Origin: Flavobacteriia bacterium
GTDB taxonomy: Bacteria; Bacteroidota; Bacteroidia; Flavobacteriales; Flavobacteriaceae
Assembly (NCBI GenBank): GCA_011391075.1
Contig: JAABRF010000017.1
Coordinates: 1 to 36,628, forward strand
Direction: 5' to 3'
DNA length: 36,628 bases
Positions 32,012 through 36,628 of the stretch are shown in pieces. Numbering within the stretch: position 1 is the stretch's first letter; every line of letters starts with the position of its first letter. Position numbers and translations under genes: made by a program. Under the pieces are notes generated by a model, which searched no databases, had not been told where the DNA came from, and saw only the letters and a program-made list of their open reading frames with translations.

Positions 32012-32559
32012 TGCGTATTATTTCCGGCAAACACAAAGGCAAGCGTATTCAGGCTCCTTCCAACTTACCTGTACGTCCTACTGCCGATATGCAAAAAGAA
32101 GCCCTTTTTAATGTCATAAATAACTATTACAATTTTGATCAAATTGCCTTATTAGATTTATTTGCTGGTACTGGAAATATTTCATATGAATTTGCATCGC
32201 GTGGAACACCTGAAATTACGGCAGTAGATGTTCATTTTGGATGTGTTAATTTTATCCAAAAAACAGCTAAAGAATTGAACTTTGATATATTAACAATAAA
32301 AAGTGATGTGTTTAGCTTTTTAGAAAAAAGTCACCAACAATATGATGTAATTTTTGCCGATCCACCTTATGACTTGGATTTAAAATTATTTGAGAAAATT
32401 CCCCAACTTGTGTTTGAAAAAGAACTTTTAACTGATGTTGGGATGTTGATTGTGGAACATTCCAAACACACGTCACTTGAAAAAATACCTCATTTTAGCT
32501 TCCAAAAAAATTATGGTGGAAGTGTGTTTAGTTTTTTTGAATTTATATCGAAGATTTAA
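32011..32559 (+). CDS. rsmD: 16S rRNA (guanine(966)-N(2))-methyltransferase RsmD
   Basis: 182-aa SAM-dependent methyltransferase acting on G966 of 16S rRNA in the 30S subunit. It starts with the family opening MRIISGKHKGKRIQAP, then RPTADMQKEALFNVI. The SAM site is LDLFAGTG (48-55), and the catalytic motif DPPY is at 117-120. Length is typical. The TGATG overlap with the DUF3822 gene implies coupled translation. Nothing unusual in the enzyme itself. Confidence 0.95.
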   Translation: MRIISGKHKGKRIQAPSNLPVRPTADMQKEALFNVINNYYNFDQIALLDLFAGTGNISYEFASRGTPEITAVDVHFGCVNFIQKTAKELNFDILTIKSDVFSFLEKSHQQYDVIFADPPYDLDLKLFEKIPQLVFEKELLTDVGMLIVEHSKHTSLEKIPHFSFQKNYGGSVFSFFEFISKI

Positions 32560-32702
32560 ACGAATTTAATTTTGCGAAAAATTTATTTTGAGCCTCTTTT
32601 TTATTAGGTTTAATATGTGATATTTAATGATGTTTATGTATTTTGAGGGATATTTCAAAGAAAGTCCATGTGCGCTCTTTTAGTGTTAAAAATTGTGGTT
32701 AG

Positions 32703-32734
32703 TTTTTGAAATACTCATTTTTTTTATACTTTTA
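32703..32734 (+). promoter_or_regulatory. Candidate promoter of the 1051-aa T9SS cargo gene
   Basis: TTTTTG (32703-32708), 18 bases, then TACTTTTA (32727-32734) followed by CC. The -7 differs from TAnnTTTG in the last base only. The leader would be about 32 bases. The upstream stretch from 32560 holds no ORF. Confidence 0.5.
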
Positions 32735-32771
32735 CCCTTTCACATTTTTAATAATTCTAAATTTTTATTTA

Positions 32772-35700
32772 ATGAAAAAAATTACATTTTTATTTTTAAC
32801 TTTTTTACTTTTTGTTACAAGTTGGCAATCTTATGCACAGTTTACAGAAAGTTTTAATTCTGAAATTCCTGCAACATGGACAGTATTAAATGCTGATGGT
32901 GGGCTTTATTCATGGGCATACTCAACTACTACTCCTTATGCAGGGGCAGGACAAGCTCAAATTCATTGGGAAAGTGGTGCCCATAATGATTATTTAATAT
33001 CACCAGCTTTTGTTGTAAATGCAGGAGTTTCTGATAGAGTTTCTTTTTACACCGCAATTAGTGGTACTTATTTTACAGAAAGTTTTGATGTCAAATTGTC
33101 AACAACAGGTGGAAATACAGCTGGAGATTTTACAGTAACTTTAGGTAGTTATGTTGAAACTAGCGCCGCTCCTGGACATTCTCTTAGACAATATGATTTA
33201 TCTTCTTACGTTGGACAGACTGTTTCTATTGCTATAGTTGCAACTGGAACCGATCGTTTTTATCTTTACGTAGATGAGTTTACTGTTGACACGCCACCAA
33301 GTTGTCCAACTCCAACTACATTAGCAAATTCAAATATTACAAGTACCTCAGCAGATTTTAATTGGACAGAAAGTGGTACTGCTACTTCATGGACGGTTGA
33401 GATTAAAACAGGTGTTGATTTTGTACCCGGAACAAATGCTAATGATTGGATTCAAACAGTTTCAAACCATCCGGTTAACTTTGCAGTATTTCAACCAAAC
33501 ACGACTTATTATTGGTATGTAAAAGCTAATTGTGGTAGTGAATCAAGTACTTGGGCTGGTCCATATTCATTTTATACGGGATATTGCATACCGGTAGCTA
33601 CATTAAACGGTTCTTATATAGATGGTGTAACTACAACAGACGCTTTAAACAACATAAGTAATTTAGCAACTGGCTTTACAACAGATGGTTATGCGAATTA
33701 TTTTGATACAAATACGGTTGAAACTTTTGCAGGAGGACAATTTGATTTTAATTTTTCTATTGTAGGAGGTACTGTAGGTGCAGCTATATGGGTAGATTGG
33801 AATAATAACTTGATTTTTGAAGTTGCTGAAGTTGTGTATACTACTACAACTTATGGAAATGGGCCTTTTACCGGAACTGCTGTTATTCCTAATGCCGTTC
33901 CAAATGGTGATTATAGAATTCGCGTAATGGTTGATTACAACGATTCAAATCCAGGAGATGATGGAGCTTGTGGGTTTACATCGGGAAGAGGTGAAGTTGA
34001 AGATTACAAATTGACCATTTCTGATGCCCCAACCGACGCTCCAGATTGGTATAATATCCAATGGTTGTCTGACGGATCGAATGGAAGTAATACTTCCTTA
34101 ACTGTAAATGCTTGGTCAACTGTAACTGGATATGCACAAGCATGGGAGCCTGGAGTTACTGATGCTGCAGGACAAGGTGCCGGTTTGGAATGTTGGATTG
34201 GAGGAAATCCTTCAAATACAGATCCTGCTACATGGCCTGAAGATGCTTGGGATGTAGCTACTTATTTTGGAGATTCAGGTAATAATGATGAATACTCTAT
34301 AAATAAAGTCATGGATTTCAGTGGAACAGTTTATGTTGCCTCTCGTTGGAGATTGAATGGAGCACCTTATGTATATGGCGGTTATAATAATCCATGGAAT
34401 GGAACAAGTGCTAACAGTATCGAGTTAATTGTAAATCCTGTATTAGCCAATGATAATTGTGCAGGTGCAGTTTCTCTTACTGTAAATTCTAATTTAACTT
34501 GTACTTCAATTACATCGGGAACAACTGTGAATGCCACAGAATCACAAGCGGATGACAATGCTCCTTGTGCTGGTAATAATGATGATGACGTATGGTATAG
34601 TTTTGTTGCTACTGCTTCAACTCATGTTGTGACTTTATCCAATGTAGTAGCTGTAACAGGTACGAGTACTGATATGTATTTTCAAGTTTTAAGTGGCACA
34701 TGTGGAAGTTTAACTAGTGTATTATGTTCAGATCCAAATTCAGCTTCACTTTCAGGGTTAACTATTGGAGGAACCTATTACGTAAGAGTTTATAGTTATG
34801 CGTCTACTTCACGTCAAACCTTTGATATATGTATCGGAACGCCACCACCACCACCAGCCAATGATAATTGCGACGGTGCTTATACCTTAACTGTAAATTC
34901 TGATTATGCTTGTGGTGCTGTTACAAGTGGAACTTTGGCAAGTGCTACCCCTTCAGGAGTTAGTGAATCAGCTTGTTTTGGAACAGAAAACGACGATGTA
35001 TGGTTCAGTTTTGTTGCTACAAGTACTACACATAGAATTAGTCTACTAAATATTACACCTAGTACAGATATGTATCATTCTTTATGGACAGGTGGTTGCA
35101 GTGGACTTACTTTGGTATCAGGTTCATGTAGTGATTCTGACACCAGTAATCCTACTGGATTGGTTATTGGTACTACCTATTACGTAAGAGTAAATTCATA
35201 CGGATCAACATCAGGGTTGTTAACTGCTTTCAATGTGTGTATTGGTACACCACCACCACCACCGGCAAATGATGAATGTAGTACCGCTATTAATGTAACT
35301 ACCTTACCTTACTCCAATACGCAGGATGCTTCTGGTGCTACTAATAATGCCGGATTTATTTTAGCTTGTACTTCTGGATCTTATGGAGGTATGAATGACG
35401 GCGTATGGTATTCTTTCACAGTTGAGACTGCAGGTTCATTTACTGTTGCTTTATCTGGAGTAGGAGCATGGGATCCACAATTGGATGTGTACAGTGGAAG
35501 CTGTGGTACATTTACTTGTGTTGCTAATCAAGATGTTGGGATAAGTGGAGGTGCTGAAACAGCTACTTTTGCAGGCGAAGCTGGAGTTACTTATTATGTT
35601 AATGTGGGATATTGGAGTCCTACAACCAATAATTCTGAAGGACCTTTTACTGTTAATATTTCAGGTGATGGAACTTTAGGAACTCCTATTACTAATATTG

Positions 35701-35927
35701 ATGGATTTAAATTGTATCCAAATCCAACCAACAGTGTTCTTAATATTAATGCACTTAATACTATTGACTCAGTTGTGATATATTCAATGTTGGGTCAAAA
35801 AGTTATGAGTCAATCTACTGACAATAATCAAGTACAATTAGATTTGAGCAATTTGCCAACTGGTTCTTACATTGTTAGAGTTCAGGCGGGTAATCAAGTA
35901 GGATCTTACAATTTGATTAAAAATTAA
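32772..35927 (+). CDS. T9SS type A sorting-domain protein, multidomain (1051 aa)
   Basis: Large secreted or surface protein. The start at 32772 gives a clean signal peptide ending after SYA; the frame is open to 32706 but that part adds a second hydrophobic stretch. Domains in order: choice-of-anchor J-like jelly roll (about 25-180), fibronectin III (about 185-270), GEVED domain (about 300-420, with VDWNNNLIFEVAEVVY and GRGEVEDYKL), a second jelly-roll-like part (about 425-540), then three PPC-like repeats (about 550-680, 690-820, 825-955) whose first two end in CIGT plus a run of five Pro and ANDxC. A type A T9SS sorting domain (LYPNPTNSVLNI) closes it. No protease site was recognised. It closely resembles the next gene at the 5' end. 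Confidence 0.9.
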   Translation: MKKITFLFLTFLLFVTSWQSYAQFTESFNSEIPATWTVLNADGGLYSWAYSTTTPYAGAGQAQIHWESGAHNDYLISPAFVVNAGVSDRVSFYTAISGTYFTESFDVKLSTTGGNTAGDFTVTLGSYVETSAAPGHSLRQYDLSSYVGQTVSIAIVATGTDRFYLYVDEFTVDTPPSCPTPTTLANSNITSTSADFNWTESGTATSWTVEIKTGVDFVPGTNANDWIQTVSNHPVNFAVFQPNTTYYWYVKANCGSESSTWAGPYSFYTGYCIPVATLNGSYIDGVTTTDALNNISNLATGFTTDGYANYFDTNTVETFAGGQFDFNFSIVGGTVGAAIWVDWNNNLIFEVAEVVYTTTTYGNGPFTGTAVIPNAVPNGDYRIRVMVDYNDSNPGDDGACGFTSGRGEVEDYKLTISDAPTDAPDWYNIQWLSDGSNGSNTSLTVNAWSTVTGYAQAWEPGVTDAAGQGAGLECWIGGNPSNTDPATWPEDAWDVATYFGDSGNNDEYSINKVMDFSGTVYVASRWRLNGAPYVYGGYNNPWNGTSANSIELIVNPVLANDNCAGAVSLTVNSNLTCTSITSGTTVNATESQADDNAPCAGNNDDDVWYSFVATASTHVVTLSNVVAVTGTSTDMYFQVLSGTCGSLTSVLCSDPNSASLSGLTIGGTYYVRVYSYASTSRQTFDICIGTPPPPPANDNCDGAYTLTVNSDYACGAVTSGTLASATPSGVSESACFGTENDDVWFSFVATSTTHRISLLNITPSTDMYHSLWTGGCSGLTLVSGSCSDSDTSNPTGLVIGTTYYVRVNSYGSTSGLLTAFNVCIGTPPPPPANDECSTAINVTTLPYSNTQDASGATNNAGFILACTSGSYGGMNDGVWYSFTVETAGSFTVALSGVGAWDPQLDVYSGSCGTFTCVANQDVGISGGAETATFAGEAGVTYYVNVGYWSPTTNNSEGPFTVNISGDGTLGTPITNIDGFKLYPNPTNSVLNINALNTIDSVVIYSMLGQKVMSQSTDNNQVQLDLSNLPTGSYIVRVQAGNQVGSYNLIKN
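34843..35270 (+). repeat. Repeated Pro-rich linkers inside the T9SS cargo gene
   Basis: The linker after the first PPC-like repeat (near 34843) and that after the second (near 35258) share the same order: Gly-Thr, a run of CCA Pro codons, then GC(C/A)AATGAT. They mark a DNA-level duplication of the 130-residue repeat unit. Such CCA tracts can change length by slippage in frame. Confidence 0.75.
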
Positions 35928-35951
35928 TCTTTTAACCTAAATTTAATTATT

Positions 35952-35982
35952 AAACCGTCAAATTTATTTGACGGTTTTTTTT
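35952..35982 (+). terminator. Terminator of the 1051-aa T9SS cargo gene
   Basis: Stem AAACCGTCAAAT (35952-35963) / ATTTGACGGTTT (35966-35977), running into T's. It lies 24 bases after the stop codon. Confidence 0.9.
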
Positions 35983-36008
35983 GTGCCTAATTTTTTTTAC
36001 TATCTTTA
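35980..36008 (+). promoter_or_regulatory. Candidate promoter of the last T9SS gene
   Basis: TTTG (35980-35983), 17 bases, then TATCTTTA (36001-36008) followed by CC, like the promoter of the preceding gene. A second possible -7, TATTTTTG, lies at 36014-36021 and matches fully but has no -33. Confidence 0.5.
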
Positions 36009-36049
36009 CCTCATATTTTTGTATTTATTAACTAAAACACTTTTTTCAC

Positions 36050-36628
36050 ATGAAAAAAATTACATTTTTATTTTTTACATTGTTATTGACTGTCACGAGT
36101 TGGCGTGTTAGTGGACAATATTTTTCAGATGGTTTTGAGGGAACTTTTCCTTCTCCATGGACACATGTTCAAATGAATATCGCTGAAACTTGGGCTAGTA
36201 CAACAGGATCGTTTCACGGTGGAGCTCAATCCATTCAATGTGATTATGATGCTGCATTAGGATTGCAAGATGAGGTAATGATGTCTCCTGTAATTAACTT
36301 AAGTGCCTCAACTGCACCTCAAGTTTCTTTTTGGTTTTTAATGAGTTATTATTGGGGTGTTGACCCAAATGATAATTATGATTTAAAAGTAGAAGGTACA
36401 ACTGATGGAGGTGCAACTTCAACGGTTTTATGGACTGAAAGTGCGCAAGGTGTTTTCGCAAATTGGACTTGGTATCAAGTTACAGTTCCATTAACTGCAT
36501 TTGTTGGACAATCCAATTTTCAATTAATTTTAAGATATGAAGGTAGTGATGGGGCTCAAGGAAATTTTGATGATATTTTAGTTGAGGAAGCTCCCACATG
36601 TCCTGATCCAACTGCTTTAACTGCTACA
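36050..36628 (+). CDS. T9SS-exported jelly-roll protein, 5' part
   Basis: 193 codons are visible and the gene runs off the right edge. The signal peptide starts MKKITFLFFTLLL and ends near SGQ (about residue 23), almost the same as in the gene before it; the first 26 coding bases are identical. The visible mature part is a choice-of-anchor J-like jelly roll: FSDGFEGTFPSPW at the start, SPVINLSASTAPQVSFWF (about 80-97), and NFDDILVEEAPTCPDPTAL at the end, where a fibronectin III domain probably begins. By analogy with its neighbour a C-terminal T9SS sorting domain is expected, but it is not in view. Confidence 0.85.
   Translation, partial: MKKITFLFFTLLLTVTSWRVSGQYFSDGFEGTFPSPWTHVQMNIAETWASTTGSFHGGAQSIQCDYDAALGLQDEVMMSPVINLSASTAPQVSFWFLMSYYWGVDPNDNYDLKVEGTTDGGATSTVLWTESAQGVFANWTWYQVTVPLTAFVGQSNFQLILRYEGSDGAQGNFDDILVEEAPTCPDPTALTAT

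Overview
The window is AT-rich chromosomal DNA from a Bacteroidota bacterium, almost certainly Flavobacteriia. The main evidence is a complete gldK-gldL-gldM-gldN cluster (gliding / type IX secretion motor and ring), proteins ending in type A T9SS sorting domains, a bacillithiol gene (bshC), and repeated Bacteroidota-type -7 promoter elements (TAnnTTTG) with no Shine-Dalgarno-like sequences. No phage, transposase, CRISPR array or plasmid gene is visible; this is mostly ordinary core genome.

Layout. Bases 1-1734 hold the 3' part of topA. Then come an arginase/formimidoylglutamase-fold protein that has lost half its metal ligands (1827-2990) and gldKLMN (3090-7749), closed by a strong terminator. 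A second plus-strand block has an FAD-dependent oxidoreductase overlapping an ABC-F ATPase, then an MlaE-type permease overlapping its MlaF-type ATPase. tRNA-Lys(TTT) follows at 12481-12553; its 3' end and terminator are duplicated just downstream. A PLP-dependent desulfhydrase/deaminase abuts a five-LysM glucosaminidase lipoprotein, and a bidirectional terminator faces the next, minus-strand block: a small Spy-like periplasmic protein, a DUF456 membrane protein, apolipoprotein N-acyltransferase (lnt) and a PorV/PorQ-family outer-membrane protein. bshC diverges from that block and converges on an 802-aa T9SS cargo protein.

From 23767 there are an AspT/YidE-type transporter, a nucleoside phosphorylase, a 49-aa lipoprotein, a PlsC-like acyltransferase (-), a repeat-rich gap, a PBP4-type D-Ala-D-Ala carboxypeptidase (-) and a RecD-like helicase (-). 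A plus-strand operon follows: a membrane protein with a pseudopilin-like segment, a DUF3822 protein that looks actin-like, and rsmD. The window ends with two related T9SS-exported multidomain proteins, the last one cut by the edge.

How the genes fit together. GldL/GldM form the proton-driven inner-membrane motor and GldK/GldN the periplasmic ring of the T9SS; the three sorting-domain proteins are likely cargo of that system. Lnt, the lipoproteins, the MlaEF pair, PBP4 and the LysM glucosaminidase all serve the envelope. The least explained items are the degenerate arginase-fold protein upstream of gldK, the membrane protein/DUF3822/rsmD operon, and the duplicated tRNA 3' end.
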